From Ottowia sp. (GTDB taxonomy: Bacteria; Pseudomonadota; Gammaproteobacteria; Burkholderiales; Burkholderiaceae_C), in contig JALOAS010000033.1 in NCBI GenBank assembly GCA_023228705.1, positions 1-29,788 of the forward strand: a DNA stretch of 29,788 nucleotides. The letters are read 5' to 3'. Every line of letters begins with the position of its first letter. The stretch's first letter is position 1. The notes under the pieces were generated by a model that worked only from the letters and a program-made list of their open reading frames with translations, had not been told where the DNA came from and did no database searches. The translations under genes and the position numbers were made by a program. Shown here piece after piece: positions 23,256 through 29,788 of the stretch.

Positions 23256-23717
23256 TCAATATACGGGTTTCCAGCTGGCCTGCAACAGCTGCCAGCCGGC
23301 ATCGCCGTCGCGCCAGCCGCTGTGGACCGTCCAGCCCCGGATCGCGTCCGGCCATCCCGCACCGTCGCCCCCGCTGAGCATGGCCTTGAACACCACGCGG
23401 GCTTGCGCGCCTTCGCGCTCCACGCTCAGCGGCCCAAGCGTGATGCCGATCTTTGCGTTGCGCAGCATGTGCAGCCGCAGGAGCTGCTGCACACCGTCAT
23501 GATCCAGCCCGTCCGTGCCGATGAAGTCCGGTGCCACCCCGGCCATGAACGCTCTGGGTTTGCGGTCCCCGATGGCGTCGCGCATGTCCTCGATGCGCAG
23601 GCGCAGGCGCGCGTCCGCATCGTCCTGGCTGCACGCGGCCAGCGCCAGCGGAAGAACGCAGGCAGACAATCCCGCCGCGAGCCAGCGCCGCCGGCTGAGG
23701 CTGCCTTGCCGGCTCAC
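23256..23717 (-). CDS. Small putative lipoprotein, NTF2-like
   Basis: 153 residues from GTG 23717, overlapping the upstream dehydrogenase stop as GTGA (23714-23717), so it is translationally coupled. The N terminus has an Arg-rich start (SLSRRRWLAAG) and a lipobox L26-A27-A28-C29, predicting signal peptidase II cleavage and lipidation at C29; the consecutive arginines also resemble a Tat signal. The rest (RLRLRIEDMRDAIGDRKPRAFMAGVAPDFIG, later VVFKAMLSGGDG, GWQLLQASWKPVY) has the alternating helix-then-strands layout of NTF2/SnoaL-like domains, a weak structural guess. I do not recognise a specific function. Association with a 2-hydroxyacid dehydrogenase gives no clear hint. Confidence 0.75.
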   Translation of the reverse strand: MSRQGSLSRRRWLAAGLSACVLPLALAACSQDDADARLRLRIEDMRDAIGDRKPRAFMAGVAPDFIGTDGLDHDGVQQLLRLHMLRNAKIGITLGPLSVEREGAQARVVFKAMLSGGDGAGWPDAIRGWTVHSGWRDGDAGWQLLQASWKPVY

Positions 23718-24712
23718 GCCAGCAATTCCGGATTGAGCGGCGTGCGGGCCGTGCCGCGGGTCAGGTAGTCGATGAGGTTGTCGGCGGCCAGCCGCGCCAT
23801 GGCCAGCCGGGTCGGCGCGCTGGCGCTGGCGATGTGCGGCGTCAACACCACGTTGCTGCAGCGGAGCAACGCGGGGTGGACGCTGGGCTCGCCCTCGAAG
23901 ACATCGAGCCCGGCAGCGGCAATCTGGCCGGCTTGCAGCGCTGCCGCCAGCGCCGCGTCATCGACGACGCCGCCGCGGCCGATGTTGACCAGCGTGGCCG
24001 TGGGCTTCATCAGCGCGAGTTCTGCCGCGCCGATGAGGTGACGGGTCTGAGGCGTGAGGGGCGCCACCAGCACGACGTGGTCGGCGCGTCGCAGCAGCTC
24101 GTCCAGCCGCACGTAGCGGGCACCGCCCGCGTCCTGCTCCTTGCCGGCCGACAGCCGCGAGCGGTTGTGGTAGAGCACGGTCATGCCAAAACCCCGCGCG
24201 CCGCGCCGTGCAATGGCCTGGCCGATGCGGCCCATGCCCACGATGCCCAGCGTCGTTCCGTGCACGTCCTGGCCCAGAAGCATGTCGTAGGACCACTCGC
24301 GCCACTTGCCGGCGCGCAGGAAGTGCTCGCCCTCGCTGATGCGGCGTGCCGCGGCCATGAGCAGCGCAAAGCCGCCATCGGCGGTGGTTTCAGTCAGCAC
24401 GTCGGGCGCGTTGGTTGCCAGCACGCCGGCGGCGGTCATGGCCGGCAGGTCAAAGTTGTCATGACCGACGGCCATGTTGGCGCAGATCTTCAGGTCCGGG
24501 CAGGCGGCCAGCACCTCGGCGTCTATGCGCTGCTCCCCGGTGGTCAGCGCGCCGTGCTTGCCGCGCAGCCGTTTCACAAACTCGGTGCCGGACCAGCTCT
24601 CGTTTGCCTGGTTGCTTTCCACGACAAAGTACTGCTGCAGCTGCTCGACCACTTCCGGGAAAATGGCGCGTGCGATGACTATGGCGGGCTTGTCGGTATG
24701 CGTGGCAGTCAT
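23714..24712 (-). CDS. D-2-hydroxyacid dehydrogenase (glyoxylate/hydroxypyruvate reductase type)
   Basis: 332 residues from ATG 24712, typical for GhrB/GyaR-like enzymes (about 320-330). An N-terminal substrate-binding part is followed by the Rossmann NAD(P) domain with GIVGMGRIGQAIARR (GxGxxG) near 156-170. The catalytic set is complete: R246 (NIGRGGVVD), E275 (FEGEP) and H293 (TPHIAS). After strand beta-2 the sequence LYHNRSR supplies Arg where NAD-specific members have an acidic residue, so NADPH preference is likely. Such enzymes reduce glyoxylate, hydroxypyruvate or 2-ketogluconate in the cytoplasm; the choice cannot be fixed here. The stop overlaps the lipoprotein start. The FAD monooxygenase gene ends 41 bases upstream on the same strand, so the three genes may form one transcript. 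Confidence 0.9.
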   Translation of the reverse strand: MTATHTDKPAIVIARAIFPEVVEQLQQYFVVESNQANESWSGTEFVKRLRGKHGALTTGEQRIDAEVLAACPDLKICANMAVGHDNFDLPAMTAAGVLATNAPDVLTETTADGGFALLMAAARRISEGEHFLRAGKWREWSYDMLLGQDVHGTTLGIVGMGRIGQAIARRGARGFGMTVLYHNRSRLSAGKEQDAGGARYVRLDELLRRADHVVLVAPLTPQTRHLIGAAELALMKPTATLVNIGRGGVVDDAALAAALQAGQIAAAGLDVFEGEPSVHPALLRCSNVVLTPHIASASAPTRLAMARLAADNLIDYLTRGTARTPLNPELLA

Positions 24713-24753
24713 GACGCAAGTTTATGGCTTTTGCCGCGGACCGGCGCTTGCGA

Positions 24754-25956
24754 TCAGGAAATGGCGTGGCCGTACAGCCAGGGCACGTCCATCAGGCGGG
24801 GGCCCAGCAGGCGCAACGCGGCATCGCGGCCCCAGCGCCGCGCGCCGCTGGCATGAAAGATGCGGCCATTGCGCGCCGAACGTCGCTGCACGCGCGCGCA
24901 GCGCTGCCAGCGCGCTTGCGCATAGCGCTGCAGCGCAGCGGCAGCACCCGGCTCTGCATCCAGCATGCGTGCCAGGACCGCCGCATCTTCTATGGCCATG
25001 CCCGCGCCCTGCGCCAGGTAGGGCCGCATGGGATGCGCCGTGTCGCCAAGCAGCGCCACGCGCCCCTGCGCCATCTGTGCCGCCGATCGCAGGGGCCGCC
25101 TGGCCATCAGGGGCCATTGCGTCCACGGCCGCGCGTTGATGCTGGCCGCCGGCACGCTTGCGACGAGCTCGCGCAGCGCGGGACAGGCGCCGGACAGCGC
25201 CTGCGTCACCGCCGCGGCATCGGCGTCGGGGCTGCTGCCTGCACCTGCCACCTGCCCCCGTGCGTTGAGCAGCACGACCAGGTTCATGGCCGCACCCTGC
25301 CGCACGGGATACTGGACCACGTGCAGGCCGGGGCCCAGCCAGGCCGTGACCTGGTTGCCGCGTGCCGTTGCCGGCAAGCCAGACGTATCAAGCATGCTGC
25401 GGTACGACACCTCGCCCACGAACCAGGCCGGCCCATCGTCCAGCAACTGGCGGCGCACCGCGCCGTGCAGGCCATCCGCGCCGATCAGCAGCGCAGCGGG
25501 GCCCGAGCGGCCCAGGCTGGTGTCCAGGCTGACCGACGAGGCGTCCTCGGCGTACCCGTGTACCTCAGCGTCCAGCAGCAGGTTGACGCCGCCCGTTTGC
25601 CCGGCCGCGGCGTGGAGCAGCGCGTGCAGGTCGACCCGGTGCACGGTTGCATACGGAGCGCCGTAGCGCTGCTCCATGGACCGGCCCAGCGGCAGGCGGC
25701 CCAGCTCACAACCGCTGCGGGCGTTGCGAACGACCAGGGCCTCGGGCAGCGCAGCGACGCGCAGCAGCTGCTGCCGCAGTCCCCAGCCGCACAGGATGCG
25801 CGTGGCGTTGGGGCCGAGCTGCAGGCCGGCGCCCACTTCGCCAAACGCGGGGGCCTTCTCGTACAAGGACACGCGGCGGTTCGTGCGCGCCGCGGCCACT
25901 GCAACGGACAGGCCGCCTATGCCGCCACCGGCAACCAGGACGCCGCAAGCCAACAT
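24754..25956 (-). CDS. FAD-dependent aromatic-ring monooxygenase (salicylate/3-hydroxybenzoate hydroxylase type)
   Basis: 400 residues from ATG 25956; the frame stays open to 26049 but the extra 31 residues lack similarity and would run into the acnA terminator. The class A flavoprotein monooxygenase motifs are present: GxGxxG dinucleotide loop VLVAGGGIGGLSVAVA at residues 6-21, LIGADGLHGAVR (DG motif) near 160, and GRVALLGDTAHPMRPYLAQGAGMAIEDA (GD motif) near 295. These bind FAD and NAD(P)H; the family hydroxylates aromatic or N-heterocyclic acids using O2. The HPMRPYLAQGAGMAIED segment resembles the salicylate hydroxylase/6-hydroxynicotinate monooxygenase subgroup. The substrate is unknown; no ring-cleavage genes are adjacent. 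It is the first gene of a possible unit with the 2-hydroxyacid dehydrogenase and lipoprotein. The Shine-Dalgarno is weak. Confidence 0.88.
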   Translation of the reverse strand: MLACGVLVAGGGIGGLSVAVAAARTNRRVSLYEKAPAFGEVGAGLQLGPNATRILCGWGLRQQLLRVAALPEALVVRNARSGCELGRLPLGRSMEQRYGAPYATVHRVDLHALLHAAAGQTGGVNLLLDAEVHGYAEDASSVSLDTSLGRSGPAALLIGADGLHGAVRRQLLDDGPAWFVGEVSYRSMLDTSGLPATARGNQVTAWLGPGLHVVQYPVRQGAAMNLVVLLNARGQVAGAGSSPDADAAAVTQALSGACPALRELVASVPAASINARPWTQWPLMARRPLRSAAQMAQGRVALLGDTAHPMRPYLAQGAGMAIEDAAVLARMLDAEPGAAAALQRYAQARWQRCARVQRRSARNGRIFHASGARRWGRDAALRLLGPRLMDVPWLYGHAIS

Positions 25957-26052
25957 CAGGCTGTGTGGCGCGGGCTGCAGCGGCCCGGATGACCCGGTAC
26001 GCGGGGCCGCAACGGCACGATGCCGGAATCCGCACCAGCGCGCCCACATGCA

Positions 26053-26080
26053 AAAGGCCCGTCCGGGGGGACGGGCCTTT
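26053..26080 (-). terminator. Intrinsic terminator of acnA
   Basis: A perfect 12-bp inverted repeat, AAAGGCCCGTCC (26053-26064) and GGACGGGCCTTT (26069-26080), with a four-base loop, starts 13 bases after the acnA stop. In acnA's direction the stem is followed by TTTTG. It separates acnA from the monooxygenase gene. Confidence 0.9.
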
Positions 26081-26092
26081 CTTGTCGCTGCA

Positions 26093-28978
26093 TCATGCAG
26101 CCAGCTCGCGCAACACGTACGGCAGGATGCCGCCCGCGGTGAAGTAGTCGATCTCGGTGGCCGTATCCAGCCGCAGCGTCGTGGTGATCTCTTCCTTGCT
26201 GCCGTCGGCGCGCGTGATCACCACCTTGATGGCGGCCTGGGGCGTGAGCGCCGCAGGCGGAATCACGTCGATCAGCTCGTCGCCCTTGAGCTCGAGCTTC
26301 TGCCAGGAATCATCGCCCTGCAGCTGCAGCGGCATGACGCCCATGCCGATGAGGTTGCTGCGGTGGATGCGCTCGTAGCTGCGCGCGATCACGGCCTTGA
26401 TGCCCAGCAGCTGCGTGCCCTTGGCGGCCCAGTCGCGGCTGGAGCCGGTGCCGTATTCCTCGCCGGCAAAGATGACGGTGTCCACGCCCGCGTCCATGTA
26501 TTTCATGGCGGCGTCGTAGATGTCCATCTGCTCGCCGTCGGGCTGGTGCAGCGTGTAGCCGCCCTCGATGCGGCTTCCGTCGTCGGTGGGCGGGATCATG
26601 AGGTTCTTGATGCGCACGTTGGCAAAGGAGCCGCGCATCATGACTTCGTGGTTGCCGCGGCGCGAGCCAAAGCTGTTGAACTGATAGCGCTGCACGCCAT
26701 TGTCCAGCAGCCACTTGCCCGCAGGGCCGTCCACTTCGATGCGGCCGGCGGGCGAGATGTGGTCGGTGGTCACCGAGTCCCCGAACAGCGCCATGATGCG
26801 CGCATTCCTGAGGGTGTAGGTCTCGCCCCGGGTTTCCTCGGGCGCTGCCTTGAGCTGGAAACCCTCGAAGAACGGCGGCTCGGCGATGTACGTGCTCTCG
26901 GGCCAGTCGTAGACCTTGCCCTCGCCGGCGTCTATGTCCTTCCACATCTGGCCCGGGTCGGACTGGATGCGCTCGTAGTTGGTGCGGTACTCAACGGGAT
27001 CCAGCGCCGACGCCAGCAGGCTGTTGATCTCGTCCGTGCTGGGCCAGATGTCCTTGAGGTAGACGTCCTTGCCGTCCTTGCCCTTGCCCAGCGGCTCGGT
27101 GGTGATGTCGGTGAGCATGCTGCCGGCGATGGCGTACGCCACGACCAGCGGCGGGCTCATGAGGAAGTTGGCCTTGACGTTGGGGTGGATGCGGGCTTCG
27201 AAGTTGCGGTTGCCCGAGAGCACCGACGCGCAAACCAGGTTCTCGCGCTGGATGGTTTCGTTGAATTCCTCGGTCAGGTCGCCCGAGTTGCCTATGCACG
27301 TGGTGCAACCGTACGCCACCAGGCCAAAGCCCACTTTTTCCATGTAGGGCAGCAGGTTGGTCTTGGTCAGGTACTCGGTAACCACGCGCGAGCCGGGCGC
27401 AAGCGAGGTCTTCACGCGCGGATGCACGTTCAGGCCCGCTTCCACGGCTTTCTTGCACAGCAGCCCGGCGCCCAGCATGACGCTGGGGTTGCTGGTGTTG
27501 GTGCAGCTGGTGATCGCGGCAATGACGATGTCGCCGTGGCCCAGCGTGCAATCCTGGTCCTTGCAGTCCACCTCGTCGGCATGATGGTGCACCGGCTGGA
27601 GGTCGGGCTTGTTGGCGACCATTTCGACCTTGTTGCGCTCGGCGCCCTCCTCCACCGGCTGGTCCTGCAACTCGGTGAAGACGCTGGGAATATCGCTCAT
27701 GGTCACCGCGACGCGGTGGTTGATCTGCTCTATCGGCATGTTGAAGCCGCCCTCGGCCTTGTCCATGCTCTGCGTGAAGAGCTGCCGGAACTTCTGCGCT
27801 GCATCGTCCAGCGCGATGAGGTCCTGCGGGCGCTTGGGTCCTGCAATGCTCGGCGTCACGGAGTCCAGGTCCAGCGTGATGACCTCGGAGTAGTCTATGG
27901 ATCCCGACGCGACAGTGCCAAACATGTCCTGCGCCCGGAAGTACGATTCCAGCGCATCGATTTCCGCGTCGGTACGACCGGTGCCGCGGAAGTACTCGAC
28001 GGTCCGCTCGTCCACCGGCCAGTAGCCGATGGTGGCGCCGTATTCCGGCGACATGTTGCCCAGCGTGGCGCGGTCCGGCACGCTCAGCGTGGCCACCCCA
28101 TCGCCAAAGTACTCGACGAACTTGCCCACCACCTTGTGGCTGCGCAGCAGCTGCGTGACGGTCAGCACCAGGTCGGTTGCGGTGCAGCCCTCGCGCAGCT
28201 TGCCCTTGAACTCGACGCCGACCACGTCCGGCGTGAGGATGTACACCGGCTCGCCCAGCATGGCCGCTTCCGCCTCGATGCCACCCACGCCCCAGCCAAC
28301 GACGCCTATGCCGTTGATCATGGGTGTGTGGCTGTCGGTTCCAACCAGCGAATCGGGATAGTACACGCCATCTTTGGTATGGTGCGTGCCGCGGCCCAGG
28401 TATTCCAGGTTGACCTGGTGGCAGATGCCAAAGCCCGGGGGAACGATGCCCAGGTTGTCAAACGCGTGCATGCCCCACTTGAGGAACTTGTAGCGCTCCT
28501 GGTTGCGCTCGTACTCGCGGCTGGTGTTCAGCGCCAGCGCGTTTTCACGACGGTAGTAGTCCACCATCACCGAGTGGTCGACGACCAGGTCCACCGGCAC
28601 CACCGGCTGCACGGCATCGGCATCGACCTGGGCCTTGGCAGCGGCCGAGCGCATGGCCGCCAGGTCCACCAGCAGCGGCACCCCGGTGAAGTCCTGCAGC
28701 AGCACGCGCGCCACGGTAAAGGGCACCTCCTGCGTGCGATCTCCCTGGGCCTGCCACTGCGCCAGCTGGCGCACGTGCTCGTCCGTCACCGTCTGGCCCT
28801 TGCCGTTGGCGTGGCGCAGCACCGACTCCAGCACGATACGCAGCGAGCGCGGCATGCGATTGACGCTGGGGAACTGCTTGGCCAGTTCGGGCAAGGAATA
28901 AAACTGCCCGGACTGGCCCGAAGCCATCTTGAAGCTTTGTAGGGTGTTTGCAAACGCTTTCTGTTTCTGATCTGCCAT
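26093..28978 (-). CDS. acnA: Aconitate hydratase A (4Fe-4S)
   Basis: 961 residues from ATG 28978 with AGGAG nine bases upstream; an in-frame ATG at 29002 has no Shine-Dalgarno. Aconitase interconverts citrate and isocitrate in the TCA cycle and, as apoprotein, can bind mRNA. The cluster ligands are C492 (ITSCTNTSNP), C558 and C561 (GCTTCIGNSG), spaced 66 and 3 as in E. coli AcnA (C435, C501, C504). VGTDSHTPMINGIGVVGWGVGGIEAEA and the C-terminal swivelling domain (LFGDSVTTDHISPAGRI, GSRRGNHEVMMRG, EYGTGSSRDWAAKGT) confirm AcnA rather than AcnB. The first cysteine is shifted by about 57 residues relative to E. coli because of an insertion around 427-485, rich in Glu, Asp and His with two extra cysteines (CKDQDC). 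Monocistronic, terminated at 26053-26080. Confidence 0.97.
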   Translation of the reverse strand: MADQKQKAFANTLQSFKMASGQSGQFYSLPELAKQFPSVNRMPRSLRIVLESVLRHANGKGQTVTDEHVRQLAQWQAQGDRTQEVPFTVARVLLQDFTGVPLLVDLAAMRSAAAKAQVDADAVQPVVPVDLVVDHSVMVDYYRRENALALNTSREYERNQERYKFLKWGMHAFDNLGIVPPGFGICHQVNLEYLGRGTHHTKDGVYYPDSLVGTDSHTPMINGIGVVGWGVGGIEAEAAMLGEPVYILTPDVVGVEFKGKLREGCTATDLVLTVTQLLRSHKVVGKFVEYFGDGVATLSVPDRATLGNMSPEYGATIGYWPVDERTVEYFRGTGRTDAEIDALESYFRAQDMFGTVASGSIDYSEVITLDLDSVTPSIAGPKRPQDLIALDDAAQKFRQLFTQSMDKAEGGFNMPIEQINHRVAVTMSDIPSVFTELQDQPVEEGAERNKVEMVANKPDLQPVHHHADEVDCKDQDCTLGHGDIVIAAITSCTNTSNPSVMLGAGLLCKKAVEAGLNVHPRVKTSLAPGSRVVTEYLTKTNLLPYMEKVGFGLVAYGCTTCIGNSGDLTEEFNETIQRENLVCASVLSGNRNFEARIHPNVKANFLMSPPLVVAYAIAGSMLTDITTEPLGKGKDGKDVYLKDIWPSTDEINSLLASALDPVEYRTNYERIQSDPGQMWKDIDAGEGKVYDWPESTYIAEPPFFEGFQLKAAPEETRGETYTLRNARIMALFGDSVTTDHISPAGRIEVDGPAGKWLLDNGVQRYQFNSFGSRRGNHEVMMRGSFANVRIKNLMIPPTDDGSRIEGGYTLHQPDGEQMDIYDAAMKYMDAGVDTVIFAGEEYGTGSSRDWAAKGTQLLGIKAVIARSYERIHRSNLIGMGVMPLQLQGDDSWQKLELKGDELIDVIPPAALTPQAAIKVVITRADGSKEEITTTLRLDTATEIDYFTAGGILPYVLRELAA

Positions 28979-29522
28979 TCCGGTGGCTCCTGCCCAATTC
29001 AATTAAAAAAAGTCGGGCGCTGCAACAACGCCCCGCGACGCCGACAACAGGTCCTGCCTGCGGCTCGGGCATGTCGCGGGTGACGGCACGCCCTCGCCAG
29101 TCTCCGCATTTCGCTTGCATCGGCCAAGTCTTGTATAAGACACCAAAGCAACGCTCCTGATTGTAGTCGGCCTGGCCAGAACAGGCACGATGTGGTGCTT
29201 ATGCCTACGTCGTCACTCAAGAATGGAGCCGGGTTCGGATGAAGACGGATGGCCGTCACGCCCGCCTTGACGGGGCCCGCCTGGCCACCTGGACGTCGCC
29301 CCGAGACGCGCGCCGCCCCGTGCGTTGGCGGATGCCAGGAATCGAAACACTGCGTCTTATTTGCGGTTGAGGTCGAGGTGGCAGCTGGCTGACTTGCCGG
29401 TCGGCATTCGGAACTGCAGCGTTGGTCTTGAGAGCAGCGGGGTGGCGGTGCGGTCGCGGTGCCGGGTGGCGAATGATGTATTTTTTTAGTCGGCGTTGCC
29501 GGGATGTGCGCCCGGCAGCGCA
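28979..29522. other. Non-coding region upstream of acnA
   Basis: This stretch holds the acnA leader and promoter region and then about 330 bases with no credible gene. Short frames on both strands have no recognisable features. A hairpin CGTTGCCGGG/CCCGGCAGCG (29494-29503 and 29511-29520) with a T7 run on its 5' side (29481-29487) is visible; in neither direction does it have the T-run placed after the stem as an intrinsic terminator needs. Confidence 0.5.
29128..29141. promoter_or_regulatory. Candidate operator upstream of acnA
   Basis: GTCTTGTATAAGAC is a near-palindrome (GTCTT and AAGAC arms; centre TATA-like) 150 bases upstream of the acnA start. I recall TCTTATATAAGA-type sites proposed for GntR-family regulators of TCA-cycle genes in betaproteobacteria, and this matches in form. 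The TATACA part on the minus strand could double as a -10 box. Binding is inference. Confidence 0.45.
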
Positions 29523-29788
29523 CTTACCTTTCTTGTTTCGCCAAGAAAGGTAAGCCAAAGAAGGCGACCCCAAGCCCGTGACCCGCAGCAAGGCTGCGGG
29601 CAACCTGCGATGCTCGGTCCTGCGGTGGCACTGTGGAACTCGCTTCGCGTTTGCTTGCGCAAACGCTGCGCTCAGACAACCACAGTGAGCATGAGGGCGA
29701 TGCAGGAGCATGCTGCGCTGCTCCTGCCCACCGCAGGCCCTGCGCTTCTCGGCACGGGCACAGGGGGGTTGGAGAGCCACGCCTCGCC
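29523..29788. repeat. Structured intergenic repeat element (runs off the window end)
   Basis: The element starts with a perfect 13-bp inverted repeat CTTACCTTTCTTG / CAAGAAAGGTAAG (29523-29535, 29542-29554). Beyond it nested perfect pairings occur: 29574-29580 with 29753-29759 (7 bp); 29582-29589 with 29593-29600 (8 bp); 29619-29628 with 29728-29737 (10 bp); 29629-29636 with 29680-29687 (8 bp); 29647-29654 with 29659-29666 (8 bp); 29702-29710 with 29719-29727 (9 bp). Together they predict a multibranched fold. From memory, similar sequence recurs between genes in Burkholderiales and Xanthomonadales and is often mis-annotated as short hypothetical proteins. Whether it is transcribed is unknown. 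Confidence 0.65.

Noticed and set aside
29494..29520. Intrinsic terminator
   Set aside because: The stem is good, but the T-run lies on its 5' side on the plus strand and there is none after the stem on either strand.
29256..29780. Minus-strand frame of 174 codons in the structured repeat
   Set aside because: It is the typical spurious translation of this intergenic repeat: Arg/His/Pro-rich, interrupted by strong inverted repeats and without domain features.

Overview
The window is a GC-rich (roughly two-thirds G+C by eye) bacterial chromosomal segment. Its gene content (TgpA-type transglutaminase cluster, ComEC, tripartite TRAP transporter, bacterial AcnA, GufA-like ZIP transporter, RmuC, GalE, Pat-like ADP-forming synthetase/GNAT fusion) and the look of the proteins suggest a betaproteobacterium of the order Burkholderiales, possibly Alcaligenaceae. 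This placement is inference from protein character, not from a marker gene. No rRNA, tRNA, prophage, transposase or CRISPR array is visible.

Layout. 1-4942 (+): 3' part of an MscS-type channel, a DUF58 protein, a TgpA-like membrane transglutaminase and a lytic transglycosylase MltB, tightly packed and all envelope or turgor related. 5300-8307 (-): comEC followed by a 4-base-overlapping flavodoxin-fold gene. 8604-11282 (+): a Pat/PatZ-like acyl-CoA synthetase (ADP-forming)-GNAT fusion. 11691-14571 (-): a complete TRAP transporter operon, dctP-dctQ-dctM. 14828-15289 (+): a RidA-family protein, divergent from the TRAP operon. 15347-16750 (-): rmuC. 17161-18171 (+): galE. 18316-21279 (+): a GAF-PAS-PAS-PAS-GGDEF-EAL cyclic-di-GMP protein. 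21314-25956 (-): glutathione S-transferase, ZIP metal transporter, a small lipoprotein overlapping a 2-hydroxyacid dehydrogenase, and an FAD monooxygenase. 26093-28978 (-): aconitase acnA, ended by a clear intrinsic terminator. 28979-29788: a long non-coding stretch.

The most unusual content is non-coding. Three intergenic spacers (4926-5302, 11334-11556, 22051-22181) carry copies of one dispersed element. It has about 19-bp imperfect terminal inverted repeats built from GATGAC-type heptads, an internal run of degenerate 7-bp repeats (GTTGAGC on one arm, GCTSRAC/GCTTGAC on the other) that fold back on each other, and in two copies a GNRA-capped hairpin whose pairing is preserved by a C-to-U change. 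Its TGA-containing ends supply the stop codons of mltB and of the flavodoxin-like gene. It looks like a non-autonomous MITE/REP-like family, and two of the three copies lie between convergent genes. A second, unrelated structured element (29523 to the window end) contains nested perfect inverted repeats that predict a multibranched fold; it resembles a recurrent intergenic sequence of Burkholderiales and Xanthomonadales.

Apart from the local operons the genes look like ordinary chromosomal housekeeping and metabolic functions. I see no defence system, biosynthetic cluster or other dedicated accessory island.
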